Positions 12,570 through 22,929 are shown, counted from the first letter of the stretch. The stretch is DNA of 64,000 nt from Hysterangium stoloniferum (GCA_015178975.1 WHVD01000006.1:930001-994000), one strand, 5' to 3'. Translations and numbers: made by a program. The notes: a model not told the origin generated them from the letters alone.

Positions 12570-12953
12570 GTTTGATGCCAACTCATTTCAGTCCTGGGCA
12601 ACTGGAAATACGAGCTGCAATATGAGAAGGATCCCATCACCTCCTATCTCCAGTTCATCCTCCAGTCACGACCGCAACCAGGCAGGTGTTTGATTATACA
12701 TTGTGAGTCCAGACCTACCGATTACTTCTTTAATTTTGATAATTTCACGTTCTAAACCCATTCCCCACCCCTAGAGAAATGGCTTCTTCCCCAAGTGACC
12801 ATTGAGGATTACAGTGAGCGGTTCGGCATTGTCCTGCATGATAAATGGGTTCCGGGGGACCGAAATCAGCAAACGGAACGTTATGGTAACCCGCCAATTG
12901 GTTCTCGTGAATCGGTCTATCCACGAGCTCACCCTGAGTATATCCTTGAGGAG
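12570..12953 (+). pseudogene. Unrecognised coding-like sequence, interrupted by LTR-D
   Basis: A coherent reading begins around VLGNWKYELQYEKDPITSYL (12590-12670). After a probable short intron with CCCTAG acceptor near 12774 it continues KWLLPQVTIEDYSERFG up to HPEYILEE at 12953. There the solo LTR-D is inserted with duplication AGGAG. Coding-like sequence (TDWNTWVLSVHPHTTEAHR) also follows the LTR at about 13690-13830, in a different frame. I do not recognise the protein. It may be a second gene of the Crypton element or a captured host exon. Confidence 0.35.
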
Positions 12954-13676
12954 TGTTACGACCGTGTCGCAACCCTATCGGCCCCGAGGTTATCGCCACT
13001 TGTCAACGTTTCAAGTCATCCTCTCGGAAACCATTGGCCCCGAAGCTGACGAATGTTTCGCGAAGATCAAACTCCATTTACACCCACGTCAAAATAACTC
13101 GTATTGTCTGGTCAAACTTTGATACGTCCCCTTTTATTATGTTGATCCGTTCAATCTTATGTTTCGCATATGTCTATCTATATTTGTAGTCCTTGAACCA
13201 TTTCCTTTTATCGTAATCCCACTCTCGGTTATCATCGGCCTCCGAACTAATCATAAACTTCCCGTTCCTAGTCAAGCTTATGGTTAATACCGTGTTCTGC
13301 CCTTCTCCCCATTAGTATTTTCCAGACGCCTGTTACTTGTATATGAACCCGCTGTAATTGTAGTTACTAGGCAATCAGAATATCGACTCAGAATACCCTC
13401 ATACGTCTGTAGCAGTCTCATACTAGAAGAACCCCCCTTCCGCCTTCGCATGCGCTCGCCCATTCTCGGCCCGATCCCTTGGCCCAACACTTGACCTGTC
13501 CTTCGGTTCCGATCAGTATCTCACCGAAAGGTCCTTCTTAGGATTTAGTCTTCGCCTGTCCGAAATTTAAAGACAACCTACGGATATTTGCGAGGGCGCA
13601 GTACATAAGCTGAAGCCAAGTCCTTCCGATCGGTCCCCGTCGGCCACCGACATTAGTCAGTTTCCAGTTCTTAACA
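12954..13676 (+). repeat. Solo LTR-D with 5-bp duplication
   Basis: The 723-bp unit runs TGTTACGACCGTGTCGCAACC...TTCTTAACA and is flanked by AGGAG on both sides (12949-12953, 13677-13681). CpG sites are largely kept, so it looks younger than the copy at 21722. It is the innermost level of the nest. Confidence 0.92.
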
Positions 13677-13889
13677 AGGAGGAGGAACCGACTGGAACAC
13701 ATGGGTGTTGAGTGTGCACCCGCACACCACTGAAGCCCATAGGGTGGGTGACCTTCATCTGCTTGGCTGTGCCGACAATAATATGAATACGACCACGGAT
13801 GAGAATGACATTGTAGGAAACGTTGATGGTAAATAATTCTCACTCATATTGACCCCACTGTTCCTGCTCTTTAAAGAACGACTCCGCCG

Positions 13890-13926
13890 CCACTCCCACC
13901 GCCGCCGCCGCCGCCACGACGTGCAC

Positions 13927-13960
<34 letters not shown>
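13890..13960. repeat. (CCG)n and (CA)n microsatellites
   Basis: A CCGCCGCCGCC stretch at about 13890-13915 is followed by an uninterrupted CA repeat of about 15 units at 13926-13958. Other simple tracts follow in the Crypton element: A13 at about 14454 and GTGGTGGTGG at 14610-14640. Confidence 0.85.
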
Positions 13961-14845
13961 ACCCCGCCACCCACCGACTGCACACCACCACCACCGGCCA
14001 ACCGCACACTGCAGCCGTTCACCCCCGCACCGCGCACACCGCGCTCTCAACCCCCCCAGGCAGGTGTTATCAAAGTGCACACACCTTTTTTTAATCCCCG
14101 CTCTCGCTCGCTCCCGGTCTCCTTGGTCTCGGACTGACCCTGCGGTCTGACGATGACGACGAACGACGACATCATTCTCTCTCGCTCTCGGTTCACCCGT
14201 GTCACACCCAGAGAGAGAGACAACCCAAGCTCGTTTGGAGAGCCTCCCCCCCCCTTTTTTGTATGCCAGCCAGTATGCCAGCCAGCCACCATTTACTGAA
14301 TCTCTTTCCTCCCCCTTTTTCCCTTCCTCCTCCTGCTGGCATGTTAGAGTGGCAATCTGCGCCCCCCCTGCCTTACCCCCTGCCTTCTTTGGTATGTTAT
14401 CAATCTGGTTGATGGTGGTGTTCGTCTCTCTCTTTCACTTTCTTCTTGTACATAAAAAAAAAAAAAATGATTGAGTGTGTATTATATATTATAAAATGAA
14501 TCTTTCGCGCGACTTTTGAGTGCGTATAAAATTGAGACTGAGACTGAAATGACTTAGTATATAAAATGACGGTTGAAATGTACAGTCTGGGTGTAGGTAG
14601 TTACTAGTGGTAGTGGTGGTGGTGGTGGTGGTGGTGGGGTGGTATGGGTGGGGGGGTGGTATAATAAAATGAGGATTGAAACCGCTCTCCAAAGTGCGTT
14701 AACACTGACACTCGGTGTATATAGACCGAGATTTGAAACGGCTCTTGGCCACGTCACCCATTGTGGTGTATCGTGTCGTCGTCGTCGTTTTGTGTGCAAC
14801 GTTAAATTTATATTTTATTCTTTATTATTTGAACTTGTGACCCCT

Positions 14846-17179
14846 TCACGATTTGATGAGCTTCCTGTCCTTCAGATCGTCCGTGATTGCTTTGAGCAAT
14901 CGTTTCGGACCTTCACGGGCGGCCAGCCATTTAGTGAGAAAGACCGTCTCATCTTGCTGACATCTGCAACGGTGCGAACGTGAATCGAGAATTGAGAAAC
15001 CAACAGACAGATAAACAATGCGCAAGAACTCACCTGTCAATATACTCTATCGCGATCAGCTTCCTTTGGCGATACTTCATGCCGAACGTCGTCCGATTCT
15101 CCCCTCTCAACCATTCGGGATCCCAATCCTGAGTGGGATGTAGTGGCCACGGGGTGGATCAGCGCATTCCCAATCGCGGATTATCTGCTTCCAGCGCAGA
15201 TGCAGCGGGCCTTTCCATGCAATCGATGGGATGCACAGCTTGCAGTTTTCCGGCAAGGTAAGCACAGCAGGGCCAGCGTTCATATCTGTATCGATGTCAT
15301 CCATCTCCCTTGCTGTCGTTTGCGTTTGGGATGCTCGCGAGCATGGGCCAGCATAGTCCGCCCCTCCTGGGTCACCAGTATTCCTGTCACCCAAAGCAGC
15401 AAAGACAGCGGTGTTACTGACAGCGGCAGCAGTTAAAGAGGTGAGGATCCTTTCCTCAAGTGCCTTCGTCTGCACCACCATCATTTCACGTAGCTCGAAT
15501 TTCGAAGGTGGCCGCATCTCAATATGTTTGCTGAGAAACGACCTGTCGGCTTCGTGAGAGATTGGCCGGAGGGTGTCACCGTGAGACTCTTCATAGTGAT
15601 AGAGTTCGTCCAGCAGGTACCGAATCAGTGTGTCCCGCTGTGATTATTGTGGGCAGGGGGTTTTTAGGGGGAGAGGTTAGTTTAGTTAGGATTTAGTTAG
15701 ATATCTGTGCCACAGGAGTAGAGCGTACATGTTCTCCTTCAGCCCATCCTCCCCACCACCGAATGACTGCCAGACTCCATCGCTTCCCAAAGTGTGCGTA
15801 CATAAAACGATACTGTGCTCCACCTCGGCGAAAACAGTGTGTTGTTAGCCGGCCTTGACCCAGATTAATCTCGCATGCCCCAACAAACTTGTCAAGCCAT
15901 TTTTGAATGGTATCGTGGGGAATGGGGGTCTCAATCCGGGCGATTCCGTTGGAGCCTATTGCAGGGAAAATGTAGTCCTCCACTTCCAGTGGACGGTGGT
16001 AGATGAATCGTTCAGAAAATTTGAGCCACCGAAGAAAATGGAAATGCATGTTGATGTTTGGATTCTCCAGCTGTTCATATATCTGGTATTCGTGCCCTAT
16101 TGACATATTCATTTCAAAATTAAAGCCAAAAAAAGAGAGAGAACTAACCGTGTATGATTTCATCTCTGGTTTGATGGTGAGCCCAGTTCTTTCTATCAAG
16201 TAAAGAGACCTTGAAATGGGCATATCTGTAATCATCATTTGTCTTGAGGTCCAGGGTGAGATGCTTATACTGCAGCTTGGCAAGTTCAAAATTCCTGAAA
16301 TAAATTAAATAGTCAAACTCTGGCACTCCACTTCAATCAGTAGCTGCAAAAGACACACCGGGTCCATAGGGTGAATCCACTTGTAGCAAATGCACGCATC
16401 ATAAAGTGCTTGACGGCAAAAGGAAGTTGCTTCCAGTATTCTCCCTGGGATAGCTTTCCAAGTTCTTCTAGCCTTGAATCTGGACAAAGCTTATTTGACC
16501 ATTGAACCATTCTGTCTATATCCTGTTTCGTCATCGCTACAGAGTGTGAATGGCTCCCCTCATTTCCATCACGGCGTTTGATGGCATCAATTGTGCATTC
16601 AACTTCTTGAGAATTGGCTGGATTGCCACAACCAGTCCCTTTCTCGTGATCCCATCGCCAGGGGCCAGACCATCTTCCATTAGGGTCCCTAATTATATGT
16701 ACCATACAAACAACATCAGTGATAATACACAGAAGACACTAGTAATTTTTATTTACATACACAGTTTCCCACACCTGTTTGAATGCTGCATGTATCTGCC
16801 ATGCTGTTGTCACTTTAGTCTTCTGGGTGAAGCACTTGTATGCGATAAACAACCCAAGAACCCAAGGTGAAGCCCGAGTTGGTATGCTGTTGAATGCACC
16901 TTTTAGCTCTCCTGGTGTCCAGTCAAAACTATCACCTAGTTCATCCGCCCCCAAAGGAATTGTGGGGGATTGCTCTGTTTCCACCAGCTCCTTCAACCAT
17001 GTCCTTGCCTCACGGAGCCATTGGTCGTATTTGATATTGGTACTTTTCGCGAATCTGTGCTTTTTTATCGAGACATCTTTGGCCATTTTCAACTCAGCAA
17101 CGGTCAGTCTCGCTGGCTTTGGCTTTGGCTTGTGTTTTGTGATAATAGAATGGCCACCACATTTCTTCGTTGGGGACAT
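14846..17179 (-). CDS. Tyrosine recombinase (Crypton type) with GCR1-like C-terminal domain
   Basis: Six exons on the - strand: 17179-16761, 16688-16359, 16295-16149, 16096-15729, 15637-15034, 14963-14846, joined by GT-AG introns of about 52-91 nt. The N-terminal core-binding region includes KYDQWLREARTWL. The catalytic domain shows the first Arg (FTLWTRNFELAKL), the H-x-x-R box (THCFRRGGAQ), the Trp-rich motif RWWGGWAEGE and the Tyr nucleophile (DTLIRYLLDEL). Downstream, DWDPEWLRG and KYRQRKLIAIEY fit a GCR1_C-like DNA-binding fold. The family cuts and rejoins DNA through a phosphotyrosine link, consistent with integration without a DDE transposase. One frame disruption lies near 15137, between HYIPL and DWDPEW, so this copy is probably inactive. 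All five core catalytic positions otherwise look intact. Start chosen at MSPTKKCGG; an upstream in-frame Met is possible. Confidence 0.75.
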
Positions 17180-17459
17180 CCCTTGGACAAACGTTGAGAA
17201 AATGGAGAGAAAACGGAGGCAAACCTTACCCTTGTCACTCAACAAACAAACTCATCTCTGAGACAATGGTAGAGGGGGCTTTTCAAAGTGGCAATGCATA
17301 TATATAATAGTCTATAGTCTAAGATACATCCAATTTATATTAATTACACAATGCTGTATCTTCTTCAAGCAAAACTAAGAGGCGGGAGTAGTGGCCACAG
17401 CCGTTAATGCTTCGGCAGTAGATTGAGGTGACAGGGGAAACAGGAGTGGCTGGTTGGGC

Positions 17460-18775
17460 TAGGGATACGCCGGGTATAGTGGTGGTGGTACAATAGTGGC
17501 GCGATAGTGGTGGCGGTGGTGGCGCGATAGTGGTAGTGGTGGTAGTGGCGGCGATGCGATAGTGGTAGTGGTGGTGGTAGTAGCGGCGGTGGTGGTGGTG
17601 GTATGATAGTGGTGGTGTGGGACGATCGTGGTGGTGGTGGTGGTAGTGGTGGCGGCAGTGCGGCGGTACGATAGTGGTAGTGGTGGCGGCGGCGGCGTGA
17701 TAGTGGTGGCAGTGATGGTGGTACGATAGTGATGGTGGTATAATAGTGGTGGTGGTGGTGGCGGTGGTACGAGAGTGGTGGTGGGGTAGTGGTGGTGGAC
17801 GATAGTGGTGGTGGTGGTGGCGGTGGTACGATAGTGGTAGTGGGAGCGGCGGTGGTGGCGGTGGTACGATAGTGGTGGGTAGTGGTAGTGGCGGCGGCGG
17901 TGCGATAGTGGTGGTACTGGTACGATAGGTGGTACTGGTACGATAGGTGGTACTGGTACGATAGGTGGTACTGGTACGATAGGTGGTACTGGTACGATAG
18001 GTGGTACTGGTACGATAGGTGGTACTGGTACGATAGGTGGTACTGGTACGATAGGTGGTACTGGTACGATAGGTGGTACTGACGGCGCTGGTGGTACTGG
18101 TATGATAGTGGTGGTGGTGGTGGTGGTGGTGGCGGCGGTACGATAGTGGTACTGGTACGATAGTGGTGGCGGCGGTACGATAGTGGTGGTGGTGGTGGTG
18201 GCACCCGTACGATAGTGGTAGTGGTGGTGGTGGCAGCGGTACAATAGTGGTGGTGGTAGTGGCGGCGGTGGCAGCGGCACGATAGTGGTGGTGGTGGCGG
18301 TGGTGGCGGCGCGATAATGGCGGTGGTACGATAGGTGGTAGTGGTGGTGGCGGCGGTGGTTCGGTGGTGGGACGATAGTGGTGGCGGTGGTACAATAGTG
18401 GTGGTGGTAGTGGCGGTGGTGGTGGGACGATAGTGGTGGTGCGATAGTGGTGGTGGTAGTGGCGGCGGCGGCGGCGGTGGGACGATAGTGGTAGCGGTGG
18501 TACGATAGTGGTGGGTAGTGGTAGTGGTGGCGGCGGCGGCACGATAGTGGTGGGTAGTGGTAGTGGTGGTGGCGGCGGCACGATAGTGGTGGTGGCGGCG
18601 GCGCGATAGTGGCGGTAGTGATGGTGCGGTGGTGGTGGGACGATAGTGGTGGCGGTGGTACGAGAGTGGTGGTGGTGGTAGTGGCAGCGGCGGCAGTGGT
18701 ACGATAGTGGTAGTGGCGGTGCGGTAGTACGATAGTGGTAGTGGTGGTGGTTGTACGAATAGTGGTGGGCGGGTG
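17460..18775. repeat. Low-complexity GGT/GGC array with 18-bp minisatellite core
   Basis: About 1.3 kb is built from GTGGTGGTGG and ACGATAGTGGTGGTGG variants. At about 17925-18085 it becomes a near-perfect tandem of about nine 18-bp units (GGTGGTACTGGTACGATA). Long open frames on the - strand (His/Tyr/Arg/Thr-rich, Ser-Tyr-His repeats) are a by-product of the triplet-like composition. I do not call them genes. Confidence 0.9.
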
Positions 18776-18999
18776 GGGTGTTACGTGCCAGACATCGTTT
18801 TTTGTGCGAACGCCAATAATCCAATAATCCTCGCATAGATACGTTTTGCCACTAAAGTGATTATATTTTAGAGGTTGGTAATCATCGAAAGAAATTGTAT
18901 TTTGGGGGAAACGAGCGCACCTTATCCCTGCACAGGTACTGCTTAACTCGGGCCTTAAGGGTGTCATTTCGCGGCCCGGTAAGATTGAAAGTTGGACAG

Positions 19000-19500
19000 G
19001 TCTCGATGATGTGGTCTCTTGGAGGAGAGTGGAGATGGGCGATACGAGTACCGTTGACAGGCAGGAATGGCTGGGGAGAGGGAGAGAGAGAGGGAGAGAG
19101 GGAGAAAGAGAGAGAGAGGGAGAGAGGGAGAAAGAGAGGGAGGGAGAGAGAGGGAGGGAGAGAGGGAGAGAGGAGAGAGGGAGAGAGGGAGAGAGGGAGA
19201 GAGGGAGAGAGGGAGAGAGGGAGAGAGAGAGGGAGAGAGGGAGGGAGGGAGAGAGGAAGAGAGGGAGAGGGAGAGAGAGAAAGAAAGAAAGAGGGGGGAT
19301 GGGGTGGGGTCGGTGCAGTGCGGTAGGGCATGTCCACCACCGCGTCCTCGATCACGACGCGGTCTCTTGTTGGAGAGTGGAGATGGGCGATACGAGTCGG
19401 GATGGAGAGAGAAAAAGAGAGGTGGGGTGGGGCCAGTGCGGTAGGGCATGTCGACCGCCGCGTCCATCCTCGATCACGACGTGGTCGTTTGGAGTGGTAC
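19000..19500. repeat. Local duplications around a GA-rich tract
   Basis: The phrase GGAGAGTGGAGATGGGCGAT occurs at about 19021 and 19371. The phrase GCGGTAGGGCATGTC with TCGATCACGACG occurs at about 19319 and 19438. Between them lies a purine tract of GAGAGGGAGAGA units (19076-19290). The long ORFs here are compositional artefacts. Confidence 0.8.
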
Positions 19501-19739
19501 GAATAAAGTCAAGGGAACAATTGATGGTCCTTTACGGAGAAGTCATAATCCTTTTGTTTGTTGGTGGGGTATAGCGTATATCCGTTCTCGACTCTGCGTA
19601 CATGGGATGAAGATGTCTCGGGCAGTTGTGGGCTTGAACCATTATGTAAGCAATGGTCGTGACCTGACCGCTGACTGAGGGAGGGTGGGCGACGACGAAA
19701 CTCGTACTGGATTAATCGGTTTCTTGTATAGAATAGAAT

Positions 19740-20010
19740 ATATATATATATATATTATTTTGTTATTAGAAATCTTTTGAAGCCTCCAATTGATCGAAAA
19801 ACCATTTGGAAGTGTGCCGCCCGGATGTGTAAATCCACAGTAAATCCGCCGTAAATCCACCCGTAAATCTCGCTAAGCGCGAGTGTCTTCCTACAACAAA
19901 GTTTTACATTGAAAAGGAAAAAAAAAAATTTTTTTTCCTTGGTGGTGCGAATTGAATAATAATAATAATAATATATATATATATATATTATATGCATAGA
20001 TATATAAATA
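19740..20010. repeat. (TA)n, (AAT)n and GTAAATCC motifs
   Basis: TA repeats lie at 19739-19755 and 19971-19989, an AATAATAAT run at 19955-19970, and an A10/T8 step at 19918-19938. At 19826-19868 the motif GTAAATCC occurs four times. It recurs in both orientations at 20211-20255 near the right end of the Crypton element. Confidence 0.75.
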
Positions 20011-20449
20011 TATATCGCGCCACGACTTTCTTTGTTGGTGGTGCTATCTACTACGACAAACCCAAAAAAAAAGGTGTGTGTGTGTGTGCGTGCGTGCGAG
20101 CGCGGAACCCGCATGAGCGGCGGGGTGTAGAAGTGGTGCGTGTGAGCCGGGTTCCCGGATGTTGCTGCCGTGCGGCAGGGTGCAGCCGTCGTGCCGGCGC
20201 GATGCCGCGATTTACGGGGGTCGGTGGGATTTACACCGCTTGGGGTGTAAATCCGGGCGGGTACGGTGACTTACTGGAATCTTATAGAATATTCTACAAT
20301 ATTCTATCTATTATTAGTATCTACTATCTACTATTCCTTTGGAAGCCACTGGAATATTCCAGGGAATTTCCGGTTTTTGCTGTAGTAGCATATATGATTA
20401 TATAATGCTCTCGTGCCTGTGCGCGTGCATGACACCCTTCGCGTCTTGT

Positions 20450-20822
20450 GACTGTCACGCACCTGTGTGACCATCGTGATAGTCGCGTGCCTCTGTGACC
20501 GTCGCGTGCCTCTGTGACCGTCGCGTGCCTCTGTGACCGTCGCGTGCCTCTGTGACCGTCGCGTGCCTCTGTGACCGTCACGTGCCTCTGTGACCGTCAC
20601 GTGCCTCTGTGACCGTCGCGTGCCTCTGTGACTGTCACGTGCCTCTGTGACTGTCGCGTGCCTCTGTGACCGTCGCGCACCTCTGTGACCGTCACACGCC
20701 TCTGTGACCATCCCATGCCTCTGTGACCATCCCGCGCCTCTGTGACCATCCCGTGCCTCTGTGACCATCCTGTGCCTCTGTGACCATCCCGTGCCTCTGT
20801 GACCGTCGCGTGCCCTTGTGAC
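20450..20822. repeat. 19-bp minisatellite, about 19 units, CpG-decayed
   Basis: The unit is GTGCCTCTGTGACCGTCGC with variants (CATCCC, TGTCAC). The same array, with about eight purer and CpG-rich units, is in copy 2 at 54391-54540 on the other strand. The difference in unit number accounts for most of the length difference between the two copies (about 2.22 against 2.04 kb). Confidence 0.9.
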
Positions 20823-21721
20823 AACTGTCACTTGTTGTGATGGCTGTCACTTGTTGTGAGGAGTTTCCCGCGCGCCGTATAATAAACACAGGTGGCCGGC
20901 TTTATATTATTATAATTATAATTTTTATTTTTAGTTAGTTATAAATATAATATTTTATTATAATAATATAAATATATATTACCTTGATTATACACGATTA
21001 TTTCACATCGCGTTTTGTCAGCGTCAGAGTTTGAAATGTCATGTGAATATCACATGATTACTCGTGTGTTGTGAATAAGCACTGAGTCGCCGACATATTA
21101 ATCAAAAAAGAATAAAAGGTAAAAATTTAATAACCTGCTCAATTTATAAGATAAAAATACAAAATAAATTTTATAAATTCAAGATAAATCAAGCAAATAT
21201 AGTACAATTTTATCATCACAATATACTTACATTTGAATATCTGTTTTCGCAATTTGTTAGGGGAAATTGTTTAAAAATTGAAAAAAATTTAGAAATACAT
21301 AACAGGAAGACAGGTATTCTGAGCAGGGTTCGGTGACTGACATGCGGGACGAGGTCAGATATAGACAGAGATGGAGTCCGGTGGGTTTTCTGGTGACTGA
21401 AACACAATGTAATGAAGATGAACGTAGACGAGTCTGACGTATGGAGTCCGGTGGGAATTCCAGTGAACTGATAATGGGTGCATATAGGTTAGTGCCCAGA
21501 GTCCGGCGGGATTTCCGGTCGTAACAATATCCCACTCCATCCCCATCTCTCATCTCACAATGCTATCGACCCCGTTGGAGCCCATGGGCTTTCCAACTGG
21601 TCTTTCAACATTGACCTATTATTGCCTATCACCCATTGACCTATCAACTACACCTGGACTCCCCAGGTTTCTCTGGAATACCTGCAGGTTTCTCCAGGAT
21701 ACCTGTGGGTTTTCCAGAATA

Positions 21722-22361
21722 TGTTAAGAACAGAAAACTGACTGATGTCAGTAGAGTGATGGGGACTGAATGGAAGGACTTGGCTTCAGCTTATGTGCTG
21801 CACCCTTGCAAGTTACTGTCAGGTGTCCTTAAACTTTGGGCAGGTGGAAAACTAGTCCTGTCATGTATTCCTCTCAGTAAGTCACCGATCAGAAGCTGAA
21901 GGATAGTTGGGGGTCAAAGGGTTGGAGACCAAGAGTGGGTGAGTGCAAGCAGAGGTGGAGAGTGGGATATTTAGAGCGAGACTATGAGAGTTGTTTAGGA
22001 GTGTCGATATTCTGATTGTCCTAAAACTACGATACATGAGCAGCATATATACAGAAATCCAGCACTTATCCAAACGAAAACAGAACAAAGGAAAGTACTA
22101 ATGGGGGAGATGGAACTACATATAGAGTGACACAAAAATGGAGACTGATAGATGGAACATTATAAATCTGGATGTAGACTACTATGGGAGCAGAAAAGGT
22201 GTAAACTAGTTGTATAGGATAAGGGGCAGATGGAAATACCAATCAGGAACGATGGAGGTACTTAATGGGGTTAGTCGGGATACTGACAGTTTATGAGCAA
22301 TTGGAGTTTTGCATGAGGTCCAATCAGGGCCGACAGTGTGCTAAGCATACAGGTCATAACA
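21722..22361 (-). repeat. Solo LTR-D, old and decayed
   Basis: The unit runs TGTTAAGAACAG...GGTCATAACA, 640 bp, flanked by GAATA on both sides (21717-21721, 22362-22366). Nearly every CpG seen in LTR-D at 12954 is TpG or CpA here. The shared LTR block is at about 21776-21810. Confidence 0.85.
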
Positions 22362-22449
22362 GAATACCTGTGGGTTTCTCCAGAAACCCTCCACTAAGCT
22401 CCACATGTCTCTTAACAATTGGTAAAACATGGCACTCAGAATATGTAGG

Positions 22450-22915
22450 CCTTGGGAACATGTGTTAGATTAGAGAGAAGGGCTACAGTTTGGATGCACT
22501 GAGAAACCTGGAAAATGTGATGACAGCCTCAGAAAAGAGTATGTTAGTGATCATTGGAACACGAGGTGATGGCCTTGAGAATGTGTGTGTTAGATTAGGG
22601 AGAAGGGATACAGTCTGGATGCACTGAGAAACCTGGAAAACTTGATGACAGCCTTAGAAAATAGTATGTTAGCATAGAAAACAGAAAAGGCAGGTTGAAC
22701 TCACTGGAGACCACTGGAACATGAAGTGATGGCCTTGAGAACATGTGTGTTAGATTAGGGAGAAGGGATATGTTTGGATGCACTGAGAAACCTGGAAAAT
22801 GTGATGACAGCCTCAGAAAAGAGTATGTTAGCATAGAAAACAGAGGGGACAAGTTGAACTCACTGGGGACTGGAACACAAGGTGATGGCCTTGAGAACAT
22901 GTCTGTTAGGGTAAA
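22450..22915. repeat. Tandem repeat, period about 158 bp, three copies plus part
   Basis: Units start near 22450 (shortened), 22572, 22732 and 22888 (partial). Each begins GCCTTGAGAACATGTGTGTT and contains GGATGCACTGAGAAACCTGG. Units differ by a few substitutions and one internal deletion. No coding potential is evident. Confidence 0.88.
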
Positions 22916-22929
22916 GAGCCCGGTTTGGA

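Larger units (their letters stand above)
12235..20268 (-). mobile_element. Crypton-like tyrosine-recombinase element, 8.0 kb, nested in the TG...CA element
   Basis: This segment is absent from copy 2 of the host element (53897-55935). In copy 1 it is flanked by the direct repeat ACTTACT (12228-12234 and 20269-20275), as expected for one insertion. It encodes one recognisable enzyme, a tyrosine recombinase with a GCR1-type C-terminal DNA-binding region (14846-17179, - strand), the combination typical of fungal Cryptons. The rest is an unrecognised coding-like stretch (12.57-12.95 kb), a later solo LTR-D, and much low-complexity DNA. GGATTTAC/GTAAATCC motifs cluster near the right end (19826-20260) and one lies near the left end (12239). 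Cryptons are known to leave short direct repeats. Exact ends are inferred from the copy comparison. Confidence 0.7.
11040..21304. mobile_element. TG...CA element with 11-bp inverted ends, copy 1, carrying a Crypton
   Basis: The element starts TGTGATGTATT and ends AATACATAACA, an 11-bp imperfect inverted repeat. The 5-bp duplication GGAAG flanks it (11035-11039, 21305-21309). Only the arms belong to it: 11040-12234 and 20276-21304, about 2.2 kb. These match copy 2 at 53897-55935 in opposite orientation. The arms are AT-rich and hold short direct repeats (TCAACAAGAGGTGAC, about 11.6-11.95 kb) and a 19-bp minisatellite (20.45-20.82 kb). No transposase is seen in the arms, so it is probably non-autonomous. 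The 8.0 kb between the arms is a nested element. The superfamily is unknown; 5-bp duplications with TG/CA ends would also fit a very long solo LTR. Confidence 0.8.
10485..21526 (-). repeat. Solo LTR-B, split by the TG...CA element
   Basis: The left part 10485-11039 begins TGTTAGGATATG. The right part 21310-21526 ends GGTCGTAACA. The flanking duplication is ATATC (10480-10484 and 21527-21531). Without the insert the LTR is about 770 bp, close to the intact copies at 50232-51050 and 52703-53542. The interruption is the element at 11040-21304. Confidence 0.85.
10318..22421 (+). repeat. Old LTR-B relic, split by later insertions
   Basis: Pieces at 10318-10484, 21532-21721 and 22367-22421 match consecutive parts of LTR-B as seen at 42213-43036: the tract with TGTACAATCTGGTCAGAAAATC, then GTTGGAGCCCATGGGCT, then the end at CTTAACA. 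They are separated by a younger LTR-B (10485-21526) and by an LTR-D (21722-22361). The relic has few CpG and looks old. Its left boundary is not clear. Confidence 0.6.

Noticed and set aside
12261-12693. Overlapping ORFs on both strands in the GC-rich left end of the Crypton element
   Set aside because: Mostly Pro/Gly/Arg composition from C- and G-rich tracts; only the separate reading from 12570 is retained.
17340-18967. Very long ORFs on the - strand rich in His, Tyr, Pro, Arg and Thr
   Set aside because: They follow from GGT/GGC triplet repeats and an 18-bp minisatellite and appear in several frames at once; no non-repetitive domain.
18882-19574. Long ORFs (Ser/Pro/Leu-rich on one strand, Glu/Arg/Gly-rich on the other)
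   Set aside because: Product of a GAGAGGGAGA purine tract open in all frames.
20450-20822. Possible CRISPR array
   Set aside because: Direct tandem repeat without spacers, in a eukaryotic genome.
20324-20831. Repetitive ORFs of GHRGTRRSQRHATVTEARD type (also at 54357-54681), looking like a repeat protein
   Set aside because: Read-through of the 19-bp minisatellite in a non-coding element; frames and phase are not conserved between the two copies.
11040-21304. Starship-type giant element with captain recombinase
   Set aside because: Starships are known from Pezizomycotina and carry a DUF3435 captain at one edge. Here the recombinase is internal to a separable 8-kb insert, and the domain layout (YR plus GCR1-like) fits Cryptons.
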